Notes: generated from the sequence alone by a model not told the origin. A DNA stretch of 64,000 nt from Prodigiosinella confusarubida (GCF_002847015.1 NZ_CP025085.1:992001-1056000); one strand, 5' to 3'; numbered from the stretch's first letter, positions 18,661 through 41,508 are shown. Made by a program: numbers and translations.

Positions 18661-20769
18661 ATGGCTCGTATAACACCTATTGCACGTTATCGTAATATCG
18701 GTATCAGTGCACACATCGACGCCGGTAAGACCACTACAACTGAACGTATCCTGTTCTACACCGGTGTGAATCATAAAATCGGTGAAGTTCATGACGGCGC
18801 AGCCACCATGGATTGGATGGCGCAGGAACAGGAGCGTGGTATTACCATTACTTCTGCCGCTACTACCGCTTTCTGGTCTGGTATGGCTAAGCAGTTTGAA
18901 CCGCACCGTATCAACATCATTGATACCCCAGGACATGTCGACTTCACTATTGAAGTAGAACGTTCTATGCGTGTACTGGATGGCGCAGTAATGGTTTACT
19001 GTGCTGTCGGTGGTGTTCAGCCACAGTCTGAAACCGTATGGCGTCAGGCAAACAAATACAAAGTTCCGCGTATTGCGTTCGTTAACAAAATGGACCGTAT
19101 GGGCGCGAATTTTCTGCGCGTTGTAGAGCAGATCAGAACTCGTTTGGCTGCTACCCCGGTTCCGTTGCAACTGGCGATCGGTGCAGAAGAGAAATTCACG
19201 GGTGTTGTTGACCTGGTGAAAATGAAAGCTATCAACTGGAATGACACCGATCAGGGTGTAACCTTCACTTATGAAGAGATTCCGGCTGATATGGTTGAAT
19301 TGGCCAACGAATGGCACCAAAACCTGGTTGAGTCTGCAGCAGAAGCATCTGAAGAGCTGATGGACAAATATCTGGGTGGTGAAGAACTGTCCGAAGAAGA
19401 AATCAAGAAAGCACTGCGTCAACGCGTGCTGAATAACGAAATCATTCTGGTTACCTGTGGTTCCGCGTTCAAGAACAAGGGCGTACAGGCAATGCTGGAT
19501 GCAGTTATCGAATATCTGCCATCTCCGACTGATGTGCCTGCGATCAATGGCATCCTGGATGACGGTAAAGATACTCCGGCTGAGCGTCATTCTAATGATG
19601 AAGAGCCGTTTTCAGCACTGGCGTTCAAAATCGCCACTGACCCGTTTGTGGGTAACCTGACGTTCTTCCGCGTGTACTCTGGTGTGGTTAAGTCCGGTGA
19701 TGCTGTACTGAACTCTGTTAAAGCCCAACGTGAACGTTTGGGTCGTATCGTTCAGATGCATGCCAACAAACGTGAAGAGATTAAAGAAGTTCGCGCGGGT
19801 GATATCGCGGCTGCTATCGGTCTGAAAGACGTTACCACTGGTGACACACTGTGTGATCCGGATGCACCGATTATTCTGGAACGTATGGAGTTCCCAGAAC
19901 CAGTTATTTCTGTTGCGGTTGAGCCGAAAACCAAAGCCGACCAGGAAAAAATGGGTATTGCTCTGGGCCGTCTGGCAAAAGAGGATCCCTCTTTCCGTGT
20001 GTGGACTGATGAAGAATCTGGTCAGACTATCATTGCCGGTATGGGTGAATTACACCTGGAAATCCTGGTTGATCGCATGCGTCGTGAGTTCAACGTAGAC
20101 GCAAACGTTGGTAAACCCCAGGTTGCTTACCGTGAAACTATCCGTGAAACTGTTACGGATGTTGAAGGTAAACACGCGAAACAGTCCGGCGGTCGTGGTC
20201 AATATGGTCATGTTGTTATTGACATGTCTCCGCTAGAACCAGGTGGTGTGGGTTATGAATTCGTCAACGATATTGTTGGTGGTTCTATCCCTAAAGAGTT
20301 CATTCCTGCTGTTGATAAAGGTATCCAGGAACAGCTTAAAGCGGGTCCTTTGGCTGGTTATCCAGTCGTCGATATCAAGGTTCGACTGCATTTCGGTTCT
20401 TACCATGACGTCGACTCTTCCGAACTGGCGTTTAAACTGGCTGCTTCCCTGGCGTTTAAATCAGCATTCGGTAAGGCGAAACCAGTTCTGCTGGAGCCGG
20501 TCATGAAAGTTGAAGTTGAAACGCCTGAAGACTACATGGGTGATGTTATCGGGGACCTGAACCGTCGTCGTGGTATCATTGAAGGTATGGAAGATATCGC
20601 AACTGGCAAGACTGTTCGGGCTCAGGTACCGTTGTCAGAAATGTTTGGTTATGCTACTGATCTGCGTTCGCAGACTCAAGGTCGTGCTTCTTACTCCATG
20701 GAGTTCTTGAAGTATAGCGAAGCGCCGAACAACGTTGCTCAAGCCGTTATTGAAGCCCGTGGTAAATAA
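18661..20769 (+). CDS. fusA: Elongation factor G
   Basis: EF-G (702 residues) is the GTPase that drives translocation of tRNAs and mRNA on the ribosome. The G domain shows the P-loop [15 protein letters not shown], switch-[18 protein letters not shown] and NKMDRMGAN. Domains II-V follow, with [12 protein letters not shown] and [13 protein letters not shown]. The length is normal. A GAGGAAACA site precedes the start. It is the third gene of the str operon. Confidence 0.99.
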   Translation: MARITPIARYRNIGISAHIDAGKTTTTERILFYTGVNHKIGEVHDGAATMDWMAQEQERGITITSAATTAFWSGMAKQFEPHRINIIDTPGHVDFTIEVERSMRVLDGAVMVYCAVGGVQPQSETVWRQANKYKVPRIAFVNKMDRMGANFLRVVEQIRTRLAATPVPLQLAIGAEEKFTGVVDLVKMKAINWNDTDQGVTFTYEEIPADMVELANEWHQNLVESAAEASEELMDKYLGGEELSEEEIKKALRQRVLNNEIILVTCGSAFKNKGVQAMLDAVIEYLPSPTDVPAINGILDDGKDTPAERHSNDEEPFSALAFKIATDPFVGNLTFFRVYSGVVKSGDAVLNSVKAQRERLGRIVQMHANKREEIKEVRAGDIAAAIGLKDVTTGDTLCDPDAPIILERMEFPEPVISVAVEPKTKADQEKMGIALGRLAKEDPSFRVWTDEESGQTIIAGMGELHLEILVDRMRREFNVDANVGKPQVAYRETIRETVTDVEGKHAKQSGGRGQYGHVVIDMSPLEPGGVGYEFVNDIVGGSIPKEFIPAVDKGIQEQLKAGPLAGYPVVDIKVRLHFGSYHDVDSSELAFKLAASLAFKSAFGKAKPVLLEPVMKVEVETPEDYMGDVIGDLNRRRGIIEGMEDIATGKTVRAQVPLSEMFGYATDLRSQTQGRASYSMEFLKYSEAPNNVAQAVIEARGK

Positions 20770-20822
20770 TCCGGGTTTAAATCATTGATCCCGTGCTCTT
20801 TCCAGAAGGGGAGAGCATTTGA

Positions 20823-22022
<1,200 letters not shown>

Positions 22023-22053
22023 TGCTTAATCGCATTTAATGTGGTAATAAGAA

Positions 22054-22079
22054 TGAGGGCACTTCGGTGCCCTTTTTTA
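22054..22079 (+). terminator. Terminator of the str operon
   Basis: Stem AGGGCAC (22056-22062), loop TTCG, stem GTGCCCT (22067-22073), then a T run. Confidence 0.95.
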
Positions 22080-22084
22080 TTGGC

Positions 22085-22309
22085 GCTCATCAGAAGATAA
22101 ATTTGAATAGGAATGATTCCCACCTGTACTTGGGGTCAGTGATCTTTGAACGGTTATCAATTCTTCTGGCTCTGTACGCGACTATGTCAGTCGGGTTAAT
22201 GATTGACGTTTTGGTAGACGAAGAAGGGGACAGCGATTGGCGTGAAACTGAGTTAGAATCTATTACCTATATGAGAATGCAAAATTATCTACAAACTCAG
22301 CTCAAGTGA
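22085..22309 (+). pseudogene. bfr: Decayed bacterioferritin gene (bfr remnant)
   Basis: The last 33 codons read VLVDEEGDSDWRETELES and MRMQNYLQTQLK, which align with the C terminus of bacterioferritin (ILADEEGHIDWLETEL... and LGMQNYLQSQIK). Just upstream, in another frame, SVRDYVSR matches the bacterioferritin segment SVHDYVSR. So at least one frameshift separates the parts. Weaker traces continue back to about 22085. The N-terminal half, with most ferroxidase ligands, is gone. In E. coli bfd-bfr lies exactly here, between tufA and rpsJ, which supports decay in place. No functional iron-storage protein can be made. Confidence 0.85.
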
Positions 22310-22401
22310 GAATAATATCTCGTATCACCCGACTAAATTTATATGTTGTCCTTATTCACATAAAGCAGGGTGATATATAGCAAATCATTTTTACCTACGG
22401 G

Positions 22402-22429
22402 TTGCTTCCTGAACAGATTTACGTATAAT
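22402..22429 (+). promoter_or_regulatory. Promoter of the S10 operon
   Basis: TTGCTT (22402-22407) and TATAAT (22424-22429) with a 16-nt spacer. The implied start near 22436 gives a leader of about 175 nt, close to the E. coli S10 leader. Confidence 0.85.
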
Positions 22430-22435
22430 GCGCGG

Positions 22436-22923
<488 letters not shown>

Positions 22924-22943
22924 TCAGGTCATTGAGCGATTGA

Positions 22944-24506
<1,563 letters not shown>

Positions 24507-24519
24507 GTCGGAGGAGTAA

Positions 24520-25347
<828 letters not shown>

Positions 25348-25360
25348 TTTTAGAGGATAA

Positions 25361-25642
<282 letters not shown>

Positions 25643-25647
25643 GGTAG

Positions 25648-27576
<1,929 letters not shown>

Positions 27577-27599
27577 TACAGTGAGCGCTCTCAAATAGG

Positions 27600-27636
27600 A
27601 TAAACGGCTCAAGTATCTGGGCCGTTTATTTTTTCT
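27600..27636 (+). terminator. Terminator between the S10 and spc operons
   Basis: Stem ATAAACGGC (27600-27608) pairs with GCCGTTTAT (27621-27629), followed by six further T residues. Confidence 0.88.
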
Positions 27637-27664
27637 ACCCATAGTAAGGAAGCAGTGTTATAAT
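27634..27664 (+). promoter_or_regulatory. Promoter of the spc operon
   Basis: TATAAT at 27659-27664 in the context GTGTTATAATGCTGCGCC matches the E. coli spc promoter; the -35 region (TTTCTACCC) is weak, as it is there. A GACCCA/TGGGTC hairpin lies in the leader at 27697-27711. Confidence 0.75.
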
Positions 27665-27735
27665 GCTGCGCCTTCAATTATGGGGGCTTTTTTAACGACC
27701 CATTCTGGGTCCTATAAAGTAGTAGTTGACATTAG

Positions 27736-29317
<1,582 letters not shown>

Positions 29318-29344
29318 TTGTCACCAATTGAATCACGGGAGTAA

Positions 29345-29743
<399 letters not shown>

Positions 29744-29756
29744 TCGGGAGGAAAGA

Positions 29757-30290
29757 ATGTCTCGTGTTGCAAAAGCACCCGTCGTCATTCCTGTCGGCGT
29801 AGAGGTAAAACTCAACGGTCAGGTTATTTCGATCAAGGGTAAAAACGGCGAGCTGACTCGTAAGATCCATGATGCCGTAGATGTTAAACAGGCTGATAAC
29901 GTACTGACTTTCGCTCCGCGCGAAGGCTTCGTTGACGGTTGGGCCCAGGCTGGGACCACTCGTGCACTGTTAAACGGAATGGTTGTCGGTGTTACCGAAG
30001 GCTTCACCAAGAAGCTGCAATTGGTAGGTGTTGGTTACCGTGCTGCTGTTAAAGGCAATGTGGTAAATCTGGCTCTTGGGTTTTCTCATCCAGTTGACCA
30101 TGCCCTACCAGCAGGTGTGAGTGCCGAATGTCCGTCTCAGACTGAAATTGTGCTGAAAGGCGCAGATAAACAGCTGGTCGGTCAAGTGGCGGCAGACCTG
30201 CGTGCTTACCGTCGTCCTGAGCCTTATAAAGGCAAGGGTGTTCGTTACGCCGACGAAGTCGTGCGTACCAAAGAGGCTAAGAAGAAGTAA
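29757..30290 (+). CDS. rplF: 50S ribosomal protein L6
   Basis: L6 (177 residues) lies near the GTPase-associated centre and sarcin-ricin loop. Two repeated alpha-beta domains are visible, with the signature [16 protein letters not shown] near the C terminus. It follows rpsH by 13 nt with GGGAGGAAAG upstream. Confidence 0.98.
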   Translation: MSRVAKAPVVIPVGVEVKLNGQVISIKGKNGELTRKIHDAVDVKQADNVLTFAPREGFVDGWAQAGTTRALLNGMVVGVTEGFTKKLQLVGVGYRAAVKGNVVNLALGFSHPVDHALPAGVSAECPSQTEIVLKGADKQLVGQVAADLRAYRRPEPYKGKGVRYADEVVRTKEAKKK

Positions 30291-30653
<363 letters not shown>

Positions 30654-30658
30654 GGTAG

Positions 30659-31792
<1,134 letters not shown>

Positions 31793-31799
31793 GTAGCAG

Positions 31800-33282
<1,483 letters not shown>

Positions 33283-33317
33283 TTATCTCACATATTTTTC
33301 TTGCAAAGTTGGGTTGA

Positions 33318-33345
33318 GCTGGCTAGATTAGCCAGCCGATCTTTT
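33318..33345 (+). terminator. Candidate terminator after rpmJ
   Basis: A perfect stem GCTGGCTA (33318-33325) / TAGCCAGC (33329-33336) with a 3-nt loop, followed by a weak T tract (CGATCTTTT). In E. coli much of the alpha-operon transcription reads through from spc. Confidence 0.55.
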
Positions 33346-33362
33346 GTATGTAACTGCAATAT

Positions 33363-33442
33363 CATTTGAGTATCCTGAAACGGGCTTTTCAGAGTGGTAT
33401 TGCTGTATAAAATTGTAGGAGTGCATAGTGGCCCGTATAGCA
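33363..33442 (+). promoter_or_regulatory. Alpha-operon ribosome-binding-site pseudoknot (S4 target)
   Basis: The stretch from CATTTGAGTATCCTGAAA through CGGGCTTTTCAG to the rpsM start (GTAGGAGTGCATAGTGGCCC) closely follows the E. coli alpha-operon leader. There it folds into the pseudoknot bound by protein S4, which traps the ribosome and represses translation. The pairing CTGAAA / TTTTCAG is preserved. Confidence 0.8.
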
Positions 33443-33784
33443 GGCATTAACATTCCTGATCATAAACATACCGTTATTGCGTTAACCGCTATTTACGGTG
33501 TCGGTAGAATCCGTTCTAAGTCTATTTGTGCAGCAACGGGTATTGCCGAAGATGTTAAGATCAGTGAGCTGTCTGAAGAGCAAATCGATAAGCTGCGTGA
33601 CGAAGTTGCCAAGTTTGTTGTCGAAGGTGATCTGCGTCGTGAAGTTACCCTGAGCATCAAGCGTCTTATGGATCTTGGTACTTATCGTGGTTTGCGTCAT
33701 CGTCGTGGTCTACCGGTGCGCGGTCAGCGTACCAAGACTAACGCCCGTACCCGTAAGGGTCCGCGCAAACCGATCAAGAAATAA
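33428..33784 (+). CDS. rpsM: 30S ribosomal protein S13
   Basis: S13 (118 residues) sits in the 30S head and contacts the P-site tRNA and intersubunit bridges. Translation begins at GTG, as in E. coli, after [27 protein letters not shown] and the C-terminal [20 protein letters not shown] are conserved. First gene of the alpha operon. Confidence 0.98.
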   Translation: MARIAGINIPDHKHTVIALTAIYGVGRIRSKSICAATGIAEDVKISELSEEQIDKLRDEVAKFVVEGDLRREVTLSIKRLMDLGTYRGLRHRRGLPVRGQRTKTNARTRKGPRKPIKK

Positions 33785-33797
33785 TCGGGGTGATTGA

Positions 33798-34190
<393 letters not shown>

Positions 34191-34202
34191 CGCTGCTTTT
34201 AG

Positions 34203-34841
<639 letters not shown>

Positions 34842-34866
34842 GGCTTAGTACCAAAGAGAGGACACA

Positions 34867-35856
34867 ATGCAGGGTTCTGTGACAGAGTTTCTAAAACCGC
34901 GCCTGGTAGATATCGAGCAAGTCAGTTCGACGCACGCCAAGGTGACCCTTGAGCCGTTAGAGCGGGGCTTTGGCCATACTCTTGGCAACGCACTGCGCCG
35001 TATTCTGCTTTCATCCATGCCAGGTTGCGCGGTGACCGAGGTTGAGATTGATGGTGTACTACATGAGTACAGCACCAAAGAAGGCGTACAGGAAGATATC
35101 CTGGAAATCCTGCTCAACCTGAAAGGGCTGGCGGTGAAAGTTCAAGGAAAAGATGAAGTCATTCTTACCTTGAATAAATCTGGCATTGGCCCTGTGACTG
35201 CCGCCGACATTACACATGATGGTGATGTCGAAATCGTCAAGCCACAGCATGTAATTTGCCATCTGACCGATGAAAACGCGAATATTAATATGCGTATTAA
35301 AGTTCAGCGTGGTCGTGGTTATGTGCCGGCATCTGCCCGTATTCATACGGAAGAAGATGAGCGCCCAATTGGTCGTTTGTTAGTCGATGCTTGCTACAGC
35401 CCTGTTGAGCGTATCGCTTACAATGTTGAAGCAGCTCGAGTAGAACAACGTACCGACTTGGATAAGCTGGTCATCGAAATGGAAACCAACGGTACGATCG
35501 ATCCTGAAGAATCGATCCGCCGTGCGGCAACCATTCTGGCTGAACAATTGGAAGCTTTTGTTGACTTACGTGATGTACGTCAACCAGAAGTGAAAGAAGA
35601 AAAACCAGAATTCGATCCGATCCTGCTGCGCCCTGTTGACGATCTGGAATTGACTGTCCGCTCTGCTAACTGCCTCAAGGCAGAAGCTATCCACTACATC
35701 GGTGATCTGGTGCAACGTACCGAGGTTGAGTTGCTGAAAACGCCGAACCTGGGTAAGAAATCTCTTACTGAGATTAAAGACGTGCTGGCTTCCCGTGGCT
35801 TATCACTAGGCATGCGCCTAGAGAATTGGCCGCCTGCAAGCATTGCCGATGAGTAA
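34867..35856 (+). CDS. rpoA: RNA polymerase alpha subunit
   Basis: RpoA (329 residues) dimerises to start RNA polymerase assembly and binds UP elements and activators. The N-terminal domain includes [20 protein letters not shown]. The linker follows near residue 235, then the C-terminal domain with [20 protein letters not shown], whose Arg265-equivalent region is intact. The length is that of E. coli. Confidence 0.99.
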
Positions 35857-35872
35857 CCAGATCACAGGTTAA

Positions 35873-36289
<417 letters not shown>

Positions 36290-36303
36290 AATCTGTGTTA
36301 GCG

Positions 36304-36332
36304 TAAAAAAGCCGGGGAAACCCGGTTTTTTT
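36304..36332 (+). terminator. Terminator of the alpha operon
   Basis: Stem CCGGG (36312-36316), GAAA loop, CCCGG (36321-36325), with an A run before and a T run after. Confidence 0.9.
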
Positions 36333-36424
36333 ACGTCTAAATGTCATGTCTTTTCTTATCTTTGCTAAATTTCTGCGTTATCCTTTTATTACTGTCTTTT
36401 GATAATGTCTCGTAGGAGAAGGCC

Positions 36425-36805
36425 ATGTTTCTTATTGATGAATGGGCTGAGAGGCACATTGTCGAAGCCCAATTGAAAGGAGAGTTTGATAATTTATCTG
36501 GTTGTGGAAGACCGCTCCAGCTTGATGATAATAGTGCCGTTCCTGAAGAGTTACGATCAGCATTTCATTTACTTAAAAATGCCGGGTACCTTCCACAGGA
36601 ACTGTTGGACCGTAAAGAGGCCTTAACACTCATTCAACTGTTGCAGGAAATTAATCCTGAGCATCCTGAACATGACAAACTCAACAAACAGATTCGGCTT
36701 TTGGAGTTACGTTTACAACAGGCAGGAATGAGTACTGACTTTTTAAGAACCCGGTATCAATCAGCAATAAGTGATAAGTTGCTTGGCTCTTCTCAAAAGT
36801 CTTAG
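36425..36805 (+). CDS. yhdN: DUF1992 family protein YhdN
   Basis: A 126-residue DUF1992 (DnaJ-homologue subfamily C member 28-like) protein. The family signature is seen in DEWAERHIVEAQLKGEFDNL followed by the GxGxPL-like GCGRPLQLDD. The C-terminal half is helical and charged, probably a coiled coil. Function unknown. E. coli yhdN sits at the same place after rplQ. The E. coli neighbour zntR is missing here. Confidence 0.9.
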   Translation: MFLIDEWAERHIVEAQLKGEFDNLSGCGRPLQLDDNSAVPEELRSAFHLLKNAGYLPQELLDRKEALTLIQLLQEINPEHPEHDKLNKQIRLLELRLQQAGMSTDFLRTRYQSAISDKLLGSSQKS

Positions 36806-36835
36806 AGTAGATTAAATATACTGTGAGTGTTTAGT

Positions 36836-36857
36836 TTACGAACAGCAGCGTTCGTAA
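36836..36857. terminator. Hairpin between yhdN and arfA
   Basis: Perfect inverted repeat TTACGAAC (36836-36843) / GTTCGTAA (36850-36857) with loop AGCAGC. The T tract after it is poor, so termination is uncertain. Confidence 0.45.
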
Positions 36858-36890
36858 TCTGTATTTACTAATAATGTGTCAGGAGTAATC

Positions 36891-37121
36891 ATGTCTAATT
36901 ATCGGCATACAAAAGGGCAAATCAATAATAATGCAATTGAAGCACTGCTTCACGATCCTTTATTCCGCCAAAGGGTTGAGAAAAATATGAAGGGGAAAGG
37001 AAGTTATCAACGGAAAGGAAAACATAAAAAATTTAATGGCAATAACTGGGAGGCCAGTGGTAAAAATCAGAAAATTTTTACCACTGGCCTTCTGTTTACC
37101 ACTGGCCTTCTGATTGTGTAA
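36891..37121 (+). CDS. arfA: Alternative ribosome-rescue factor ArfA
   Basis: ArfA recruits release factor RF2 to ribosomes stalled on mRNAs without a stop codon, as a backup to tmRNA. The 76-residue product has the conserved [20 protein letters not shown] and [14 protein letters not shown]. The ATG at 36891 follows AGGAGTAATC. As in E. coli, the 3' part of the coding region forms a strong hairpin that RNase III or termination would cut, yielding a nonstop mRNA and a tmRNA-degraded product when tmRNA works. The C terminus reads [14 protein letters not shown] because of an exact 18-bp tandem duplication, which is unusual. Confidence 0.95.
   Translation: MSNYRHTKGQINNNAIEALLHDPLFRQRVEKNMKGKGSYQRKGKHKKFNGNNWEASGKNQKIFTTGLLFTTGLLIV
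37051..37112 (+). repeat. arfA regulatory hairpin with tandem-duplicated 3' arm
   Basis: AGGCCAGTGGTAAAAA (37051-37066) pairs perfectly with TTTTTACCACTGGCCT (37075-37090) around an 8-nt loop. The 18-bp unit 37077-37094 is repeated exactly at 37095-37112, so the second copy offers an alternative 13-bp arm for the same 5' strand. Confidence 0.93.
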
Positions 37122-37246
37122 ATCAGTACGTAGGTGTTTTGCTCGGCCTCTGATACTCCATTTTTTATTTCCTTTATTGTCTTCTGAATAATTCTCTTGA
37201 TATGGGCATTAGAATTTCAAACACGCTAATGTCGTTACGATTAAGA

Positions 37247-37657
37247 CTATTGCTTGGCCTGTTGCTTAAGTAAATCGCGAATTTCTATGAGTAATTTCTC
37301 TTCTGCATTGGGTTCAGCGGGCATTTTTGGTTTCTCTTCCTGTTTATGATGCATGCTATTTATCAGTTTGACCAAAGCAAAAATAGCAAAGGCAACAATA
37401 ATAAAATCAAAGACATTCTGAATAAAAGTACCGTAGTTTATGACAACCTCAGGGGTATTGTTCTGTGCTTGACGCAATATAAAGTGAAAGTGCTTAACGT
37501 CGATGCCAGCAATAAGCAATCCCAAAGGGGGCATAATAATGTCAGAGACTAGTGATGAGATAATTTTACCAAACGCTGAGCCAACAATGACCCCTACCGC
37601 CAAGTCAATAACATTGCCACGCATGGCAAATTCACGGAATTCTTTAATAAAATTCAT
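37247..37657 (-). CDS. mscL: Large-conductance mechanosensitive channel MscL
   Basis: MscL (136 residues, the E. coli length) is a homopentameric inner-membrane valve that opens at high membrane tension and releases solutes after osmotic down-shock. The N-terminal [20 protein letters not shown], the TM1 pore segment [20 protein letters not shown] and the C-terminal helix ending in [19 protein letters not shown] are intact. It is downstream of trkA on the same strand. Confidence 0.97.
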   Translation of the reverse strand: MNFIKEFREFAMRGNVIDLAVGVIVGSAFGKIISSLVSDIIMPPLGLLIAGIDVKHFHFILRQAQNNTPEVVINYGTFIQNVFDFIIVAFAIFALVKLINSMHHKQEEKPKMPAEPNAEEKLLIEIRDLLKQQAKQ

Positions 37658-37724
37658 TTGGGCTCTCCCGACAATATCTATGTCAATTCTAACAAGGGGT
37701 GGTCGATTTGCCAGCAAGATAGAT

Positions 37725-37756
37725 GTATGGCCGTTGAGGTAGTCGACAACGGCCTG
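37725..37756 (-). terminator. Candidate terminator of trkA
   Basis: Perfect 8-bp inverted repeat GGCCGTTG (37729-37736) / CAACGGCC (37747-37754) just after the trkA stop on the minus strand. The following tract is not T-rich, so strength is uncertain. Confidence 0.5.
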
Positions 37757-37763
37757 ATCGTGA

Positions 37764-39140
37764 TTACAAGAAGAAAGGGCTGGGTTGGAATAAGCGTTCT
37801 ACTTCTGGAACATACTTTTTGTCGGTCAAGAACATAATGACATGGTCACCTTGCTCAATGTGTGTATTGTGGTTAGCGATGATGACATCATCACCTCTTA
37901 CAATTGCACCGATGGTTGTTCCTGGTGGGAGTTTGATATCTTCAATCATGCGTCCAACTACTTTTGATGTTCCTTCATCACCATGAGCGATGGCCTCGAT
38001 GGCTTCAGCCACACCTCGGCGTAATGATGAGACGCTGATAATATCCGCTTTACGAACATGTCCCAGTAAGGCTGAAATAGTCGCTTGTTGTGGAGATATA
38101 GCGACATCAATAACACTTCCTTGTACCAGATCGATATAAGCTCTGCGCTGGATCAAAACCATTACCTTTTTGGCACCCATCCGTTTAGCGAGCATGGCAG
38201 ACATAATATTCGCTTCATCATCGTTAGTGATAGCGATGAAAACGTCAATTTGTTCAACATGCTCTTGGGTCAGAAGTTCCTGATCGGAAGCATCACCATG
38301 AAAGACGATGGTATTTTGTAGCCGTTCTGCGAGCTCTGCCGCCCGTTGTGTATCTTTCTCTATCAGTTTTACACTGTAGTCTCGTTCCAGCTTCATAGCC
38401 AAACCAAGACCCACGTTACCACCACCTACGATCATGATTCGTTTGTAGGGTTTTTCCAGCCGCTGTAACTCGCTCATTACTGCGCGAATATGTTGTGATG
38501 CGGCAACAAAAAATACTTCATCACCTGCTTCAATGATAGTCGATCCCTGAGGGCGGATAGGACGATCCTGTCGGAAAATAGCTGCAACGCGTGTTTCAAT
38601 ATGTGGCATATGTTCGCGCATAGAGGAAATGGCATTGCCCACTAACGGCCCGCCGTAATAAGCATTAACGGCAGCAATACTTACTTTCCCTTCTGCAAAA
38701 GTCACTACCTGCAGCGCACCAGGATATTCGATTAGTTTATAGATATTATCGATCACCAACTGCTCAGGAGAAATCAGATGATCAATGGGAACGGCCTCGG
38801 GCGTGAACAGTTGATCCGCCTCGCGTATATAGTCAGCTGAGCGAATGCGGGCGATACGATTAGGGGTATTAAATAGTGAGTAAGCAATTTGGCAGGCTAT
38901 CATGTTTGTTTCGTCAGAATTGGTGACGGCAACCAGCATGTCTGCATCTTCTGCGCCTGCTTCACGTAATACCCGTGGATGAGATGCATAGCCAGTGACA
39001 ACACGGAGATCGAATTTATCCTGAAGCTGACGTAAGCGGGCCGTATTGGTATCAACAACAGTAATATCGTTGTTTTCTCCCGATAAATTTTCTGCCAGTG
39101 TTCCACCGACCTGACCAGCACCAAGAATAATAATCTTCAT
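37764..39140 (-). CDS. trkA: Trk potassium uptake regulator TrkA
   Basis: TrkA (458 residues) is the cytoplasmic NAD(H)-binding subunit that gates the TrkH/TrkG potassium channels. It has two RCK modules, each with a Rossmann fold ([19 protein letters not shown] at the N terminus, [18 protein letters not shown] near residue 237) and a TrkA-C domain. It follows rsmB in the def-fmt-rsmB-trkA order. Confidence 0.98.
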   Translation of the reverse strand: MKIIILGAGQVGGTLAENLSGENNDITVVDTNTARLRQLQDKFDLRVVTGYASHPRVLREAGAEDADMLVAVTNSDETNMIACQIAYSLFNTPNRIARIRSADYIREADQLFTPEAVPIDHLISPEQLVIDNIYKLIEYPGALQVVTFAEGKVSIAAVNAYYGGPLVGNAISSMREHMPHIETRVAAIFRQDRPIRPQGSTIIEAGDEVFFVAASQHIRAVMSELQRLEKPYKRIMIVGGGNVGLGLAMKLERDYSVKLIEKDTQRAAELAERLQNTIVFHGDASDQELLTQEHVEQIDVFIAITNDDEANIMSAMLAKRMGAKKVMVLIQRRAYIDLVQGSVIDVAISPQQATISALLGHVRKADIISVSSLRRGVAEAIEAIAHGDEGTSKVVGRMIEDIKLPPGTTIGAIVRGDDVIIANHNTHIEQGDHVIMFLTDKKYVPEVERLFQPSPFFL

Positions 39141-39189
39141 AGTTATTTTTGCCGTGTATTTTGAGACTTAGATAATACTGGAACCGATG

Positions 39190-40479
39190 TCAGCGTTTTA
39201 CCAGCTTCGCATAAAAGAAACCATCCCCGCCCTCTAAAGAGGGCAGCTTCTGAATTCCTGGATGATCATGATCACCCGTATCTACCAAATCCGCATCGGG
39301 GTGACGGCCAAGGAATGCTGAAATTTGCATGTGGTTTTCTTCTGGCAAGATGGAGCAGGTCGCGTAAACAAGCGTGCCCCCAGGTTTTAGTCGTGGCCAG
39401 ATAGCTTCCAGAATTTCCTGTTGTAAGATGGTCAGCTCGGCAATATCACTATCTCGTCGTAACCACTTAATATCAGGATGACGTCTAATCACACCCGTTG
39501 CTGAACAGGGAGCATCTAACAGAATACGATCGAATGTTCTGTCGCCACACCAGACAGCCGGTGTTCTGCCATCTCCTTGTTTCAGTTCTGCATTCAACTG
39601 TAAGCGTTGCAGATTTTCTTTGACTCGTGCCAGACGTTGTTCGTCAATATCAACGGCAAGTACATGTGATTTAGGAGCAGCTTCAAGAATATGGGTGGTT
39701 TTCCCTCCGGGCGCAGCGCATAAATCAAGGATTGACTCACCATCTTCAGGGGCTAGCCAGTGTATACAACCTTGCGCTGATGCATCTTGTATTGTTACCC
39801 ACCCTTGATTGAAGCCTGGCAGATTCGTTACCGCACAGGGAACCATTAGCCTTATAGCATCTGGATAATCAGCGCTCTGACTTGCCTCAATGCCGTTTTG
39901 CTGTAGCAAAGACAGATATTCATTACGTTGGTGATGTAGACGGTTGACCCTTAGCCACATTGGAGGGTGTTGATTATTCGCTTCAACAATGTTTTTCCAA
40001 TCAGCCGGATAGACGGTCTTAATGCGGTTCAGCAGCCACTTAGGATGTAAATACCGAGCATCATTGTTTTCCAGCCTTTGCAGTAATTCTTCCTGTTGAC
40101 GCTGAAATTGCCGTAACACTCCATTAATCAAACCTTTTAACTGCGGACGCTTTAATGCTGTCGCACCGTTGACCGTCTCGGCGAGTGCAGCATGAGGGGG
40201 TATACGAGTGTAAAGTAATTGGTAGATACCAATCATAAGTAAATAGTGTAATACCCTTTGTTTGCCGGTAAGTGGTTTTGCCATTAACTGCTGGATACAC
40301 CACTCTAGTTGTGGCAGGGCTCTCAGCACACCGAAACAAAGTTCCTGCAATAAACTACGGTCCTTTTCTGAGATATCGCGTTGATAAATAGGTAATACAT
40401 TACTAAGCGATTGCCCTTGGTCCAGAACCTGAGCGATAACTTTTGCTGCGATACTGCGGAGGTTATATGTACTTTTCAT
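39190..40479 (-). CDS. rsmB: 16S rRNA m5C967 methyltransferase RsmB
   Basis: RsmB (429 residues, the E. coli length) methylates C967 of 16S rRNA. The N-terminal NusB-like domain covers about residues 1-140. The SAM-dependent domain has [18 protein letters not shown] and the two Cys motifs [20 protein letters not shown] and [11 protein letters not shown]. The ATG at 40479 gives the family length; the frame is open further upstream into fmt but that part is not protein-like. Confidence 0.96.
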   Translation of the reverse strand: MKSTYNLRSIAAKVIAQVLDQGQSLSNVLPIYQRDISEKDRSLLQELCFGVLRALPQLEWCIQQLMAKPLTGKQRVLHYLLMIGIYQLLYTRIPPHAALAETVNGATALKRPQLKGLINGVLRQFQRQQEELLQRLENNDARYLHPKWLLNRIKTVYPADWKNIVEANNQHPPMWLRVNRLHHQRNEYLSLLQQNGIEASQSADYPDAIRLMVPCAVTNLPGFNQGWVTIQDASAQGCIHWLAPEDGESILDLCAAPGGKTTHILEAAPKSHVLAVDIDEQRLARVKENLQRLQLNAELKQGDGRTPAVWCGDRTFDRILLDAPCSATGVIRRHPDIKWLRRDSDIAELTILQQEILEAIWPRLKPGGTLVYATCSILPEENHMQISAFLGRHPDADLVDTGDHDHPGIQKLPSLEGGDGFFYAKLVKR

Positions 40480-40541
40480 TGTTTCAGCGACGGTATGTGA
40501 AGTGAGATGTACCGGTGTGTGTACACCGGTACCAATGGGAA

Positions 40542-41483
40542 TCAGGCAAGTACACGGCCTGGAGTAAACCACTCTCGGCGTGAATTCAGCAGATCCTGAA
40601 CCGGCATGGTTTTTTTGCCAGCGGGTTGTAATACCAGGATATTTAACAGACCATTGGCAGTGGCGATCTGAATGCCTGCTTTGTCCGCCTTTATTACAGT
40701 GCCAGGTTGTGCATGATGATCCATTTTGAGGGCTTCGGCTTTCCACACTTTTACCGGTTGGCCATCAATCATAAAATAGCTGACTGGCCATGGATTAAAG
40801 GCCCTGATGCAGCGTGCCAGTTGCTCTGCTGAAAGTTGCCAATCTAACAACGCTTCTTCTTTATTGAGCTTGTCGGCATAGGTCGCCAGCACATCATTTT
40901 GCATTTCGGGTTCGGCCTGAGATGCAGCTAATTGACTCAATGTCGTCAGTAGCCCCTGTGGTCCTAGCTCAGCCAGCTTGTCGTAGAGTGTGGCGCTGGT
41001 ATCTTCCGGAAGAATGGCACATTCAATTTTGTGCAACATGGCTCCAGTATCTAATCCGGCGTCCATTTGCATAATGGTTACGCCCGTCAGTTTATCCCCT
41101 GCCCATAATGCACGTTGTATGGGCGCGGCACCACGCCAGCGCGGTAATAATGAGCCGTGAACATTGATACAACCTAAACGAGGCATATCCAGCACTGCCT
41201 GTGGCAAGAGCAGCCCATAAGCAACAACAACCATTATGTCGGCATTGAGCGCTGCGACCAGTTGCTGATTCTCGACAGGGCGCAAGGATTTCGGTTGAAA
41301 AACCGGGATGCCATGTTGTTCAGCCAGCAATTTTACCGGACTGGCTGTGAGTTTATTTCCACGTCCGGCAGGTCTGTCTGGCTGAGTAAATACGCCAATA
41401 ACTTCATGCTCAGACAAAAGCAGCGCGTTGAGGTGACGCGCTGCAAAATCGGGAGTACCTGCAAAAATAATACGTAATGACAC
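40542..41483 (-). CDS. fmt: Methionyl-tRNA formyltransferase
   Basis: Fmt (313 residues) formylates initiator Met-tRNA using 10-formyl-tetrahydrofolate. Key features are [16 protein letters not shown], the catalytic region with [20 protein letters not shown], and the C-terminal tRNA-binding domain with [12 protein letters not shown] and [12 protein letters not shown]. Translation starts at GTG, as in E. coli. It forms an operon with def upstream and rsmB downstream. Confidence 0.97.
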   Translation of the reverse strand: MSLRIIFAGTPDFAARHLNALLLSEHEVIGVFTQPDRPAGRGNKLTASPVKLLAEQHGIPVFQPKSLRPVENQQLVAALNADIMVVVAYGLLLPQAVLDMPRLGCINVHGSLLPRWRGAAPIQRALWAGDKLTGVTIMQMDAGLDTGAMLHKIECAILPEDTSATLYDKLAELGPQGLLTTLSQLAASQAEPEMQNDVLATYADKLNKEEALLDWQLSAEQLARCIRAFNPWPVSYFMIDGQPVKVWKAEALKMDHHAQPGTVIKADKAGIQIATANGLLNILVLQPAGKKTMPVQDLLNSRREWFTPGRVLA

Positions 41484-41508
41484 GTGATTTCCTGCTGGAA
41501 AAGAGTGA

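Noticed and set aside
22067-22309. 80-codon frame after tuf considered as a new small protein
   Set aside because: Its C-terminal part aligns with bacterioferritin and a second frame supplies the preceding segment, so it is a remnant rather than a new gene.
22323-22375. Inverted repeat TATCACCC / GGGTGATA after the bfr remnant
   Set aside because: Arms of 8 bp are 37 nt apart with no T run; could be a leftover bfr terminator but support is too weak.
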